DNA of 64,000 bases, taken from the NCBI GenBank assembly GCA_012295225.1, contig WMKK01000008.1, positions 558,001 to 622,000 of the forward strand, read 5' to 3'. The notes beneath the pieces were generated by a model. That model saw only the letters and a program-made list of their open reading frames with translations, was not told where the DNA came from and made no database searches. This document shows, in pieces, positions 35,734 through 45,761 of this stretch. The stretch's first letter is position 1; every line of letters starts with the position of its first letter. Made by a program: the position numbers and the translations under genes. Source of the DNA: Ostreococcus mediterraneus. Lineage: Eukaryota > Chlorophyta > Mamiellophyceae > Mamiellales > Bathycoccaceae.

Positions 35734-38604
35734 CTATTGACCTATGCACTTGAAATACAGCTCTTCGTATTCCAGTGCGGGCTTGTTCCAGGACCAATCT
35801 TGAAGCATGTCGCGCTTTTGGAGCGAGCGGAACCACTCGCGGTCGTTGTAAAAGGCGTCGAGGCATCGGTCGAGGGCGTAATCGAGGGAGCCTTCGTCGG
35901 TGCCTTCAAAGCTAAAGCCATTGGTGACGTCACCGTCGGTCTTCCAGTCGGAAGAACCGGCGATTTCCCATGCGGCGCGTTCCTTTTCGTTGTCGACGTC
36001 AAAGACGGTGTCGCGCAAGCCACCCGTGGCGCGGACGACTGGGACAGCACCGTAGCGCATGGAAATCATTTGCGTCAAACCGCAGGGCTCAAACATGGAT
36101 GGTACTAGGATGATGTCGCAACCAGCGTACATGAGGTGTGACAACGGTTCGTCAAAGGCGAAGAAGAATCCAGAGTCGTCGCCAGAGAGCGAATTGGCCA
36201 AGCCATTGAACTCGCCTTGAATCTTTGGATCAGGGGCGCTTCCGAGCAACACGAATTGACCACCGCGAGCGAGGGTGTGGTGCGCGGCGTGCTTGATCAA
36301 ATGCACACCCTTTTGCGCAGTAAGACGGGAAACGACACCGACGATGGGTTTGTCGTCCCATCCTGACATACCGAGACGCGAGCGAAGCTCGGCGCGCGCC
36401 GCAGCCTTGCCTTGGACGCACGTCTCCGCGTTGTACTTCATCGGTAAAAATTTGTCAATTTCTGGATCCCAAATGTCCGGGTCGATGCCGTTACGAACAC
36501 CATAGAACTTTTGTAAGTTGCCATTGACCACCGAGCTCCCGGAGACTTCACCCGCGTATGACCGCGACACCGTCGTCGTCATCTGCGAGTGGTGCACGGC
36601 TTCGCTCAACTTGGCTTGCCCGTAGTTCATGTTGTGAATAGTGAACGCAACCTTTGGTTTGTGCATGCCATTGTGGTGATAGTGCTGCCAGTACGCGCGC
36701 GCGACCTCGGCAGAGCTCCAATCATGACAGTGAAGAATGTCTGGCTGGCGCGCCGTGCGATTCAAGAATTCGAGCGCGGCGTTGCAGAAAAAGTTGAATC
36801 TTTCTCCGTCGTCATTGCGCCCGTACACGGAATCAGTAGAGAACATGTTGTTTTGCGGTTCGACGAAAAAGCACTGTAAGCCCTCGACGATGCACTTTTC
36901 GACGCGAATGGTGGTTCCACCCCAATCAAAGTGCGTCTCGTATTCGCGGCCTCCGAGCAACACCGAATTGTTGAAGAATTGATACTTGGGAAGAATGATT
37001 TCGACTTGGTGGCCGTTGTCTTGAATGGCGCGACTGATGGCGGTGACGACGTCAGCTAAGCCACCAACCTTGGCGATCGGGGCCATTTCAACGGCAATGT
37101 GCACGACGTGCAGCGGCGGCTTCTTAGCGTTACCGCCACTCACCGGCAAATGGTAATCGCGCCCGCCTCTGTTGTCGTACTGCGCGCCTTCGCCGATGCC
37201 GCTGCTAAATACAAAGTCAACCATCCATGAATCGTTCGGCACGCTAGGAACGACGGCGGTGTAGAACTCTTCGCCTTCTTTTGGCGGCGTCATCTTCAAC
37301 GGCTCACCCGCACCCGCATGCGTCCAACGGTTGAAACCACCCGTCATGTGAATATCCTGGCTCCAGTTCAAGTGCGTGTTGTTCTTGTTGTAGAAAACCT
37401 TCAACGGCTGACCAGCTTGCGGAACCTTGGGCTCGGTGTAAATAATGAACGCTTGTTGCTTCAAGCCAACCTCGATGGCGATTTGCTTCGCCTTGGCGGC
37501 TTCCTTGGCGCGACGAGCGAGGCGTTCCTTCTCCTCTTTGATGGCTCTCAACGCCGCGGCGCGCTTCTCTTCAAAACGGAGTTCGCGAATCACCGCCCAA
37601 ACGTCTTCATCGGCAACATTCTTCACCGCAACTCTAAAGTTTTCCTTGTCGTTATTGTCCCAAGACTGTTCGTCCGCGTCAGAGATGACAAAATTCAACA
37701 CGCTCGCCGTCGGCGACACGGGAATATCGCATACCCACCAGTCGTTGTTCTCGTCCTGCGCCTCGCCACTCGCGCGGCGCATGGTGAACTTTTCTTCCAC
37801 ACCACGAATCCACTCATTGTACCCGACGTGCATGATCAAAGACGTCGCATCGGCACCACCAATCGGATTTTGCGCCTTGTTCCAGAACACTTGCGTCTTC
37901 GATCCCGACGAGAGCGGCTCGCCGTTTGGCGTCTTCACAATCGTGCGCCCATACTTTTCGAGCGTCACGCCCGCACCGACATCACTCGACGCCATCGACA
38001 TTTCTCGATCGACTTCAGCGTTCGCCTCTGCGCGCGCACGTTCATCAATGGCGAGTAATTTAAGAATTTCCGCAAACTCCTCCGGCGTCGGCCCGTGTTC
38101 CACCGCCGCCGTAAAATCGCGCGAATCGTTATTCTCATACGCCGACGTTCCGTCATTCTTAAATACATACGTCATTTCATACGCATTCTCATCGACATCA
38201 ATATCCGCATACATCCACGGCGTACCACTCACGCGCGTCATCGAACGCTCAAACGCGCCGCACCGCCAGCCGTTGCACCCGCCCAACGCCGTCACTCCGC
38301 TCGCCTCGCGCAACGCCCCACTCGCGTCAACATTCACAAAAACCCTCGCCGGCGCACCAGCAACCAACGTCGCCGGCACCGTAAACGCCTTCACGTCCGC
38401 ACCAACGCTCGCCGTCTGCGCCAGCGCGTCCCCTCTCGCCGACGTCTCCGCGTCGCTTCGCGCCTCCGCCGTCCCGCTCGACGCCCTCGCGCTCACCCGT
38501 GCCGCACCCCGCGCCTCCGTGCGCGCCGCACCGCGCCTCCGCGCGCGTCCGCATCGCCCGCCATCCACCGCGCGCGCCGCGCACGCCGCGCGCGACGCCA
38601 TCAT
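35734..38604 (-). CDS. SS3: Starch synthase III
   Basis: A 956-residue plastid ADP-glucose glucosyltransferase. After a transit-peptide-like N-terminus come three starch-binding CBM53 domains (about 75-190, 235-340 and 395-500; phrases GGCNGWRCGAF, VGYNEWIRGVE, GGFNRWTHAGA), then a GT5 catalytic domain. The GT5 part begins with HVVHIAVEMAPIAKVGGLAD, which holds the KxGGL ADP-glucose motif. It ends with the second-lobe region PSMFEPCGLTQMISMRYGAV and RATGGLRDTV. CBM53 repeats plus GT5 define SSIII, which elongates long chains of amylopectin and helps initiate granules. Two adjacent ATGs (38604, 38601) are possible starts. SSI lies 1.3 kb downstream in the plus direction, on the same strand. 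Confidence 0.96.
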   Translation of the reverse strand: MMASRAACAARAVDGGRCGRARRRGAARTEARGAARVSARASSGTAEARSDAETSARGDALAQTASVGADVKAFTVPATLVAGAPARVFVNVDASGALREASGVTALGGCNGWRCGAFERSMTRVSGTPWMYADIDVDENAYEMTYVFKNDGTSAYENNDSRDFTAAVEHGPTPEEFAEILKLLAIDERARAEANAEVDREMSMASSDVGAGVTLEKYGRTIVKTPNGEPLSSGSKTQVFWNKAQNPIGGADATSLIMHVGYNEWIRGVEEKFTMRRASGEAQDENNDWWVCDIPVSPTASVLNFVISDADEQSWDNNDKENFRVAVKNVADEDVWAVIRELRFEEKRAAALRAIKEEKERLARRAKEAAKAKQIAIEVGLKQQAFIIYTEPKVPQAGQPLKVFYNKNNTHLNWSQDIHMTGGFNRWTHAGAGEPLKMTPPKEGEEFYTAVVPSVPNDSWMVDFVFSSGIGEGAQYDNRGGRDYHLPVSGGNAKKPPLHVVHIAVEMAPIAKVGGLADVVTAISRAIQDNGHQVEIILPKYQFFNNSVLLGGREYETHFDWGGTTIRVEKCIVEGLQCFFVEPQNNMFSTDSVYGRNDDGERFNFFCNAALEFLNRTARQPDILHCHDWSSAEVARAYWQHYHHNGMHKPKVAFTIHNMNYGQAKLSEAVHHSQMTTTVSRSYAGEVSGSSVVNGNLQKFYGVRNGIDPDIWDPEIDKFLPMKYNAETCVQGKAAARAELRSRLGMSGWDDKPIVGVVSRLTAQKGVHLIKHAAHHTLARGGQFVLLGSAPDPKIQGEFNGLANSLSGDDSGFFFAFDEPLSHLMYAGCDIILVPSMFEPCGLTQMISMRYGAVPVVRATGGLRDTVFDVDNEKERAAWEIAGSSDWKTDGDVTNGFSFEGTDEGSLDYALDRCLDAFYNDREWFRSLQKRDMLQDWSWNKPALEYEELYFKCIGQ

Positions 38605-39039
38605 CGCGCAGCGCGTCAGAAATCAAATCAAATCAAATCAACGATCCGAGCGTCGCTTATCCGTTACTCTGTCGCCTAATTCGTCCTCCTCGCGCGTCGC
38701 GTCGTCACCACTCGCGCGTCGTGCGATGCGTGCGAGAAAGACAAAGAACCCGTGCGTGCTCACGCGCGTCGCGACGCGGCGTCGTGTGCCGGTGGCGTCG
38801 CGCGCGCGCGCGTGGAATCTTGTGGCTGTCGGTCGTTGGTGACGCCGCTCATGTATCACACATACCCACACAGCGATAAAAACTCCCGTCACCGTAGTGT
38901 GAGGGTGCTTCGGCCCATGTCGTGCCCATCGTGGGACGCCGCGGATGACGCGCGAGATCTTTCGCGGGCGTAGTGTAGCCATGGATAACCGATAAAGTAC
39001 ATAATCCGTCTGACATATTATGTAGTATGTAGAGGGTTT
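38605..39039. other. 435-bp divergent spacer
   Basis: Between SSIII (minus) and the Nudix gene (plus). It contains AAATCAAATCAAATCAACG (38622-38642) close to the SSIII start, a GC-rich middle, and an AT-rich end (38980-39030) before the Nudix ATG. Open frames here (for example 38638-39156 on the minus strand) lack protein character. Confidence 0.5.
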
Positions 39040-39840
39040 ATGTGGGAATGTATGTGGAGGCCATGGCGGGCGCGCGTCATTCGTCGGCGCATGGCGCCGT
39101 CGTTCGATGGTTTCGACGCCGGCGTGGGCGACGCCGAGCGCGATCGGTTGGCGCACGTCGCGAGCGGTGGGACGAAACGCGCGGCGGTGCTGTGCGCGCT
39201 ATTGCGATGGCGTCTACGATTGAGTGACGACGGTGATGGTGATGATGATGACGATGCGCGCGGGCGAGACAGGATTGATGTGCTTTTAGAGTCGCGAGCG
39301 TCGACGTTGAGTTCGCACGCGAGCGAGGTGAGTTTTCCTGGGGGGAAGTTTGACCCGTCGAGCGGTGACGCGACGGATTTTGATACGGCTATGAGGGAGA
39401 GCGAGGAGGAGGTTGGCTTGCGACGCGAAGACGTTTGCGTGTTCGGCGACATGGATGTGGTGCTTTCGAGGCACATGATTAGCGTTCGGCCAATCGTGGG
39501 GGAGATTATGAATCGTGATTTTAGGCCGATGATTAATGAAGATGAAGTTGCGGAGGTTTTTACGGCACCGTTGGAGATGTTTCTCGAGGATAACGGGCGA
39601 CATAGATTCGACGACTGGGCGTGGCCGAACGCCGAGCGGGCGATTCGGGTGCATTATTTCGACTATAAAGGACGGGTGATTTGGGGACTGACAGCGGCGA
39701 TACTCATACGCGTCGCGAGTCGCGTGTATGGGAGAGAGCCTGCGTTTCAAGAAAAGACGGATGACGGCGTGTCGGTGTGGGATGTGTACGGCGAAAACGG
39801 CGCGGCGCGGGTACGGCGAGCGCTCAGGTCGTCTATGTAA
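39040..39840 (+). CDS. Nudix hydrolase, CoA-pyrophosphatase (NUDT7/8) type
   Basis: A 266-residue protein. The Nudix box is complete though slightly expanded: SFPGGKFDPSSGDATDFDTA followed by MRESEEEVGL, giving the REXXEE metal site. The upstream SHASEVSFPGGK context and the following VLSRHMISVRPIVGEI match the CoA diphosphatase branch (NUDT7, NUDT8, plant NUDX11/15/22), which cleaves CoA and acyl-CoA. An acidic Asp-rich loop interrupts the second strand. The first ATG at 39040 is used; MAPSFDG at 39091 is an alternative. The gene lies between two starch synthases on the opposite strand. Confidence 0.88.
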   Translation: MWECMWRPWRARVIRRRMAPSFDGFDAGVGDAERDRLAHVASGGTKRAAVLCALLRWRLRLSDDGDGDDDDDARGRDRIDVLLESRASTLSSHASEVSFPGGKFDPSSGDATDFDTAMRESEEEVGLRREDVCVFGDMDVVLSRHMISVRPIVGEIMNRDFRPMINEDEVAEVFTAPLEMFLEDNGRHRFDDWAWPNAERAIRVHYFDYKGRVIWGLTAAILIRVASRVYGREPAFQEKTDDGVSVWDVYGENGAARVRRALRSSM

Positions 39841-39916
39841 TGGGAGTGTGTGTGACATATGACGTGTGTGTAATTGTAATGTATATATACTTGGCGAGTT
39901 TCGTTTTCGTGGTTTC

Positions 39917-42100
39917 CTATTGGCACCAAGGTTTATCAATCTTCGCCCACTCAAAGATTTGTTCCCATTTCAATCCCGCGGCGTCCCAACTCAAATCTTG
40001 CGTCATCGCCTGCGTTTGCATCGCGCGCCACATCTTGGGGTTGTTGCGGTACACGTCGCACGCAGAGCGAATCGCCCACATCAAAGCGTCGGAGTTCATG
40101 TCGTTGAACAACCAACCCGTGCCGACGCCTTCACCGGCTTGCAAATCGGCGGTGCCCGACAACACCTTTTCGACATCACCGAACGAATTGTGCGCGGTAA
40201 TAGTATCCTTCAAGCCACCAGTGGCGTGCGCGATAGGCAAAGTGCCGTAGCGCATGGCGTAGAGTTGGTTCAAGCCGCACGGCTCGAATCGCGAAGGCAT
40301 CAATAAAATGTCGCACCCAGCGGTGATACGGTGTGCCATGGGCACCGAAAAGCCAACCCAACCACGGAACTTATCCTTGTACGTTTGCTCGGCCCATCGC
40401 ATGAAGTCTTCAAGCTCGGGCAATCCGCTACCGAGCATGACGACTTGTACGTCTTCACGCATCATGTCGTGCAATGCGGCTTGAAGAAGGTCGGGGCCCT
40501 TTTGCCAATCCAAACGGCCGATGAAACCCATGAGCGGGACATCATCTCGCACGGGCAACCCGAGCTCCTTTTGCAACGCGCGTTTGCACTCGAGCTTACC
40601 ACCTAAATCAACCACAGAGTATGGCGCAGCGCAATCGGGATCGGCTTCAGGGTTCCATTCATCCATGTCGATGCCGTTGGCGATGCCATCGAGATTGTGC
40701 TTGCGGCTCAAGAGCAAATCCTCCATACCCTTGCCGCCCTCCGGCGTGGTAATTTCGTACGCGTATCCTTCGGACACGGTCAGCACGCGGTCTGACGTGG
40801 CAATTGCGCCCTTCAAAATGTTCACAACCAAGCCCTTGTCCAATTCGTGCGCGCGCATGTGCTCTGGGTATTGGTACTCCATGGTGCCGTACCATTCGTC
40901 CGGCACACCCAAGTTGGGGAACGTCGTCGCCGGTTCAACACCTTGGTGCAATATGTTGTGAATGGCGCAAATTGTGCGAGCATTGTTGTACACGCCGTGC
41001 TTGCGGTACTTGGACGCCACCAAGGTTGGCACCAAGCCAGCGTGCCAGTCGTTGGCGACAAAGACGACATCGTCGCCGTATCTCCCACCCATGTCAGTGA
41101 ATGGCAACACGAGTGGAGCTTCGCACGCGGCGTGCGCCAAGAGTGTGAATCTAAACTGGTTGTCTCCGTAAACGCCGAACGAATCGCCATACAATCCGCC
41201 CGGTCGCTGATACGACGGGTGGTCGACAAAGACGTAATCTACACCGTTGCGCACTTGATGAAAGTACCCGACCTCATGCGCGGCGCCAAAGCATCCGAGC
41301 TTACTTTTCACGCACGTATCAAACGCACCCTCGTACAACTTGTCGTTCTTAGTTTGGTTCAAATACCGAGGCGCGATGACCATCACGCGGTGGCCGCGAG
41401 CCACGAGCGCTTGAGGCAGCGACCCACAAACATCCGCCAAACCACCCGTCTTCGACCACGGCGCGACTTCGCTCGTCACAAACACAATTTGCATCGGATT
41501 CTCCGTCTTAATCACAGTCTTGGTGGGCATCGCCGCCTCAGTCACCACCGCCTCACGCTCTGGCACCGGCTCGGCGAACATCGCCGTATCCACCGCGTGC
41601 GGCGCCTCATCGCCGTTCGCACTCTCCTCCACCGTCTCCACCGCCGCCTCGGGAGTAACATCCGCAACCAAAATATCCTCCATGCGAGACTCACTCGCAT
41701 AGCTCGACGTCCCTTCATACGCCGGCGGCAACTCTTCAAACGCGCTCGCGCTCGCGCCCACGTCGCCAGCAGCGCGCTCGCTCACCTCCTTCACCTCCTC
41801 AACAACCACCGGCGTCTCAACCTTCGTCTCAACTCGCGCCTCCGGCGTACTCATCTTCATCGCACGCAACGCACCAGCGCTCAGTTCCGCGCGTAACGCC
41901 TCGTTCTCGCGTCGCAGCGCTTCGATCTTCTGTTGGATATCCATCGCCGCGCTCGACGACGATGACATCGACGATTCACCCGCGCACGTGCGCGTCGTCT
42001 TCGCCCCGGCGCGCCCGCGCGCGTGCACGCGAGAGAGTAAGCGACGTTGCCCATCGATCGGTGCGCTCGGCAGCGCCTTGGCGCACGGCATGGCGCGCAT
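39917..42100 (-). CDS. SS1: Starch synthase I
   Basis: A 727-residue GT5 glucosyltransferase. Residues 1-45 look like a transit peptide, 50-75 form a coiled coil (IQQKIEALRRENEALRAEL), and about 75-195 are an acidic Glu/Val/Ala-rich linker. The catalytic part starts at IVFVTSEVAPWSKTGGLADV with the KTGGL ADP-glucose motif. Segments HEVGYFHQVRNGVDYVFVDH, NDWHAGLVPTLVASKYRKHG, GFIGRLDWQKGPDLL and ITAGCDILLMPSRFEPCGLN match plant SSI more closely than SSII or GBSS. SSI makes short amylopectin chains. No CBM53 is present. The coding strand is shared with SSIII. Confidence 0.9.
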   Translation of the reverse strand: MRAMPCAKALPSAPIDGQRRLLSRVHARGRAGAKTTRTCAGESSMSSSSSAAMDIQQKIEALRRENEALRAELSAGALRAMKMSTPEARVETKVETPVVVEEVKEVSERAAGDVGASASAFEELPPAYEGTSSYASESRMEDILVADVTPEAAVETVEESANGDEAPHAVDTAMFAEPVPEREAVVTEAAMPTKTVIKTENPMQIVFVTSEVAPWSKTGGLADVCGSLPQALVARGHRVMVIAPRYLNQTKNDKLYEGAFDTCVKSKLGCFGAAHEVGYFHQVRNGVDYVFVDHPSYQRPGGLYGDSFGVYGDNQFRFTLLAHAACEAPLVLPFTDMGGRYGDDVVFVANDWHAGLVPTLVASKYRKHGVYNNARTICAIHNILHQGVEPATTFPNLGVPDEWYGTMEYQYPEHMRAHELDKGLVVNILKGAIATSDRVLTVSEGYAYEITTPEGGKGMEDLLLSRKHNLDGIANGIDMDEWNPEADPDCAAPYSVVDLGGKLECKRALQKELGLPVRDDVPLMGFIGRLDWQKGPDLLQAALHDMMREDVQVVMLGSGLPELEDFMRWAEQTYKDKFRGWVGFSVPMAHRITAGCDILLMPSRFEPCGLNQLYAMRYGTLPIAHATGGLKDTITAHNSFGDVEKVLSGTADLQAGEGVGTGWLFNDMNSDALMWAIRSACDVYRNNPKMWRAMQTQAMTQDLSWDAAGLKWEQIFEWAKIDKPWCQ

Positions 42101-42198
42101 GGGAGCGTCGCGTCGCGGTGTGCGCGATGCGCGAAACGAAAGGCACAGAACGCGTCATCTTGATCTACATACTATACATTATAAGACCTCTATTAGTA

Positions 42199-42208
42199 AG
42201 GTCTTTAT
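42199..42208. repeat. Right arm of a small inverted repeat in the SSI/Ran spacer
   Basis: ATAAGACCT at 42181-42189 pairs with AGGTCTTTAT at 42199-42208 around a 9-nt loop, with one bulged base. The 10-mer ACATACTATA occurs before (from 42167) and after (from 42219) the hairpin. The spacer is otherwise a divergent promoter region (42101-42355). Confidence 0.6.
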
Positions 42209-42355
42209 CGGGCCAATTACATACTATAGCTGTATGTGGTCTATGTTTTCGGCGCGAGGCTCGGCGATGACCGACCGACCGCGCCGACGCGCCGTTCGAC
42301 GATGCGCGCGCCCTCGAGTGCCCATTGTTTCCCGCGCGCTCGTCGTCCATAGACC

Positions 42356-43395
42356 ATGTCCGGCGCCCCGAGTAACGTGCCCACGTTCAAGCTCATCCTC
42401 GTCGGTGACGGCGGTACCGGTACGCCGCGATTCTCCGCGCCTGTCGCGCCGTAGATTGTCCCAATGTCGCGTTTAGGGTGTCCCGATCGTCTGGCGTCGG
42501 CGCCGCGTGCCGGAGCGACGCATGGCGGTGCGACGCGCTCTGTCGCTCGAATGATGACTGACGCAATTGTTTCTTGCCGTTCGCGCGTTCGCACGCACTA
42601 TCGTAGGGAAGACGACGTTTGTGAAGCGTCACTTGACTGGGGAGTTTGAAAAGAAGTATTTGCGTACGTGTTCCCCTCGCGCGACCGCGATCTCGAATGT
42701 GCGCGTCGTTTTGTGTGCGCTTTGCGCGTGAGCGTGGATGTGCGTGATGGAAAGATTGCGCTGAGCGTGAATGTGCGGCTCGGCGGGCGTACGCGATGGG
42801 ATTTTGACTGACGGTGGTGCGTATACGCGTGCGTTTTTTTCTTCGCGCGGACGCAGCGACGGTTGGCGTGAGCGTGCACCCTCTCGATTTTCACACGAAC
42901 TGCGGTCCGATTCGATTTGATTGCTGGGATACCGCGGGTCAGGAGAAGTTTGGAGGTTTGCGTGATGGATATTACATTCACGGCCAGTGCGCGATTATCA
43001 TGTTTGATGTGACGTCGAGAACGACGTACAAGAATGTGCCGACGTGGCACCGGGACATTACGCGCGTGTGCGAGGACATTCCGATCGTGTTGTGCGGTAA
43101 CAAGGTTGATGTGCGTAATCGTCAAGTGCGTGCCAAGTCTATTACGTTTCACCGTAAGAAGAACTTGCAGTACTACGAGTTGTCCGCCAAGTCAAACTAC
43201 AACTTTGAAAAGCCCTTCTTGTACCTCGCGCGCAAGTTGAGCGGTAACGCCATGTTGCAATTCACCGAGTCTCCAGCTTTGGCGCCGCCGACTGTGACTG
43301 TTGATTTGGCGGAAGTTGCGGCGTACGAGAAGGAACTTGCGGATGCTGCGGCGCAACCGCTTCCGGATGAGGATGACGAGCTTCTCGACGCGTAA
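42356..43395 (+). CDS. RAN: Ran GTPase, three exons
   Basis: Exons 42356-42419, 42607-42663 and 42857-43395; introns of 187 and 193 nt with GT...AG ends. The spliced product is 219 residues, normal for Ran. Exon 1 gives MSGAPSNVP...[10 protein letters not shown], exon 2 completes [18 protein letters not shown], and exon 3 begins [11 protein letters not shown] motifs are all present: P-loop GDGGTGKTT, switch [25 protein letters not shown], and SAK. It ends in the acidic DEDDELLDA tail typical of Ran, with no prenylation cysteine. Ran drives nuclear transport and spindle assembly. Phases agree at both junctions (1 and 1). Confidence 0.96.
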
Positions 43396-43596
43396 ATTGT
43401 CAGGCTGGAGAGTGTCGCGACTTTCTGTTTAGCCGGCGACGCGTGAGAAAGAGAAGACGACGACTACAGCACACATACACACACGCACACACACCCGCAT
43501 ACAGCGATAAACAAAACGAATAGAAAACAAAAGAAAGAATTCCATCCAAAGCAACACGAGTTGTTACAGCACAGAAGATTTTATACTTATATCACA

Positions 43597-45669
43597 TCAC
43601 TGCGACCCGAGCCTCGTCTGCGCGCGCGATTCGAACGCATCTACAAGCGCCGCGCCGCGCTTGANTCGCTTACGTCTCGCCAATTTCCGAAAAACAAGGC
43701 TAGGTAAGCTAGCTCTGTTTTCATGTTGCATTCTATACTCCAGTGAATACTTATTATCCATGTCGAGCACCGCTTGTTCGTCTTTGGTGAGCATGTTGTA
43801 ATCGTACGAACATACGCATCTCGATTCGGGCTGGCAACACCCTCGATTTCCGTGCGGTGACACCCGAGTGTGCGTTTCGCAATACCAAGCTTGACACAAA
43901 CCGCAAAAGTGTTTGTGAACTTTGGGACCGATGCGGCGCGCGCCCTTGCCTCTCCAACTCACCTTGCACCCAGGTTCGTTACATCGCGAATTGGAAAGTA
44001 CTCGCGACAAGTCGCGCCTAAAGTCTAACGCACTACTGCTGTCCATCCTAGTGAGCGACGCTTCACGAGAGTGCCTTGCGCGAAGCACTGGATCTTCCCT
44101 ACAAAATCCATCACTTCCTCCGGCCCCGCAGTAAAATTCAGCCTCACGCAAATGCTCGCTCGCCTGCCGCTTCAGCTCTTCCATGGGCACATACGCTGGA
44201 CTATAAATATCATCACTCATACTTTCTCGTTTTTCTAAAACTTTCGTGGGCGTAAACAAGCCCGCACCATCCGAATTACCGTTCGCCAACATGGGTGATG
44301 GTGGTTCAAAGAAGGATGGAACGAACTCACTCACCGTAACGTCTTGCCCCTTTGCTCTCGCTCGCACGTACCGCAAGAAACCAATCATGCATAAAACGAT
44401 ACGACGCGGTATCCTTCGGAATGACACGATAAACCTAAACATCAATCCGAATGTTATAAGTGTCGAAACCCATCCGCCTTCATCTTTGACGTCGCCGCTC
44501 AACCACTTTGACTCAGCTGCCCCTGAGTCGCTACAACCGTATTCTCCCCAAGCGATGACGCGAAATTTGTACGACATTCCTGGCGATTGTTTGAAACTTT
44601 TGATCACGATAGCGAGCGTGTTGGCGTCGACAACCTCAACATCTGTCCACTTAAATACGCGTCCACCTACACCTACGCCGCTTTGCACGACGTATTCATG
44701 CAACGTCGGCTTTCCCTTGTGTTTCGGCTCTTTCCAGCTCACACCCACGCTCAAATGATCAACACCTTGCAAATAGTATGCACTCACACTTCTAGGCGCC
44801 GATGGCGCTCGACCGAAACCTAATAACTGTTTCTTCATCGCGCGCGTCAGCGCTTCGCGATGCGCCGCTTTCGGCACGCCCACGCTCGCGCTCAACGCTT
44901 CACCCTCATTTGCCACCATCGATGGGAAATCCAGCATGGTTATCCCTCGTTCCATAAATAACGCGCTATATTCTGGCAATCGCACGCCGTGTTCGATCCA
45001 TTCACCGACTTCATGCGCGCTCAGCAACCGTCCGCTCGCGTGCGCCCCCAACTCCTCCAACGACACCGTCTCTCCACCTCCAAAGTCCATGCGCGCCACC
45101 GTCCCGAGCGCCGCCGCCAACACTTCATGCGACTGGTCCAATTCTTCCCCTCCCACGCTCGTTCTAAAAAATTTGGACAGCTCGCGCACCGAAAGCTCGC
45201 CGTCGCCGTCGCCGTCGAGACGACTGAAAAACCCGTCAAATGCAATTCTTCGCTCACGCCCAGCGACGTGCCCGCGAATGACGAGCGCCACGCACGCAGC
45301 GATGACGAGTACCACCACAGGCGTCGATGGGTGCGCGCGAACGCGTGCAGATACCGAGCGCGTGGTGTCCTGCACGTCGCTATACTCGTCAACAGCACCG
45401 TCAACGCGCGACGTATCTATCGGCCGCAGCCGCATCGACGGCGCGCGCGCGCTCGAAGGCCTAAACGACGACGTCATCACGATCACGCACGCACTGTCGC
45501 CCTCGTCGATCGCGTCCACGACGTCCAGTCGCGGTCGCACGGTCGACGCGACCACTTCTGGCGCAGTGTTTCGAAATGCGCCACAACTTGGACGGCGAAT
45601 TAATTCGCCCGTCGCCGCGCGACCGCGACGGCGCGACCGCGACGCGACCGCAACGCATTGACGCGTCAT
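43597..45669 (-). CDS. Membrane protein with EF-hand, SAM-like, fibronectin III and FYVE-like zinc domains
   Basis: A 690-residue protein from the first ATG (45669). Domains in order: basic N-terminus; a transmembrane segment near residue 120 (PVVVLVIAACVALVIRG); an EF-hand with a full calcium loop (DGDGDGELSVRE); a SAM-like helical unit (WIEHGVRLPEYSALFMERGI); a fibronectin type III domain (APSAPRSVSAYYLQG to GCSDSGAAESKW); a second hydrophobic segment (VSTLITFGLMFRFIVSF); a Ser-rich linker; and a FYVE/RING-like zinc domain (CNEPGCKV, KHFCGLCQAWYCETH, GCCQPESRC). One N at 43665 leaves one residue near the C-terminus undefined. The combination suggests calcium- or lipid-dependent signalling at a membrane; the role is unknown. 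Divergent from the MAP3K gene (92 bp). Confidence 0.82.
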   Translation of the reverse strand: MTRQCVAVASRSRRRGRAATGELIRRPSCGAFRNTAPEVVASTVRPRLDVVDAIDEGDSACVIVMTSSFRPSSARAPSMRLRPIDTSRVDGAVDEYSDVQDTTRSVSARVRAHPSTPVVVLVIAACVALVIRGHVAGRERRIAFDGFFSRLDGDGDGELSVRELSKFFRTSVGGEELDQSHEVLAAALGTVARMDFGGGETVSLEELGAHASGRLLSAHEVGEWIEHGVRLPEYSALFMERGITMLDFPSMVANEGEALSASVGVPKAAHREALTRAMKKQLLGFGRAPSAPRSVSAYYLQGVDHLSVGVSWKEPKHKGKPTLHEYVVQSGVGVGGRVFKWTDVEVVDANTLAIVIKSFKQSPGMSYKFRVIAWGEYGCSDSGAAESKWLSGDVKDEGGWVSTLITFGLMFRFIVSFRRIPRRIVLCMIGFLRYVRARAKGQDVTVSEFVPSFFEPPSPMLANGNSDGAGLFTPTKVLEKRESMSDDIYSPAYVPMEELKRQASEHLREAEFYCGAGGSDGFCREDPVLRARHSREASLTRMDSSSALDFRRDLSRVLSNSRCNEPGCKVSWRGKGARRIGPKVHKHFCGLCQAWYCETHTRVSPHGNRGCCQPESRCVCSYDYNMLTKDEQAVLDMDNKYSLEYRMQHENRASLPSLVFRKLARRKRXKRGAALVDAFESRAQTRLGSQ

Positions 45670-45761
45670 CAGCCGAGTCGTCGGCGTCGTCGTGACCGAA
45701 CGCACGCGCGCGCGTGCGCTCGCGCGGCGCGGAGCCACGCGTTTGAGGCTGGTGAGAGACG

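Noticed and set aside
38638-39156. 172-residue minus-strand frame between SSIII and the Nudix gene
   Set aside because: Arg/Thr/His-rich sequence without domain character, overlapping the Nudix 5' end and the SSIII promoter.
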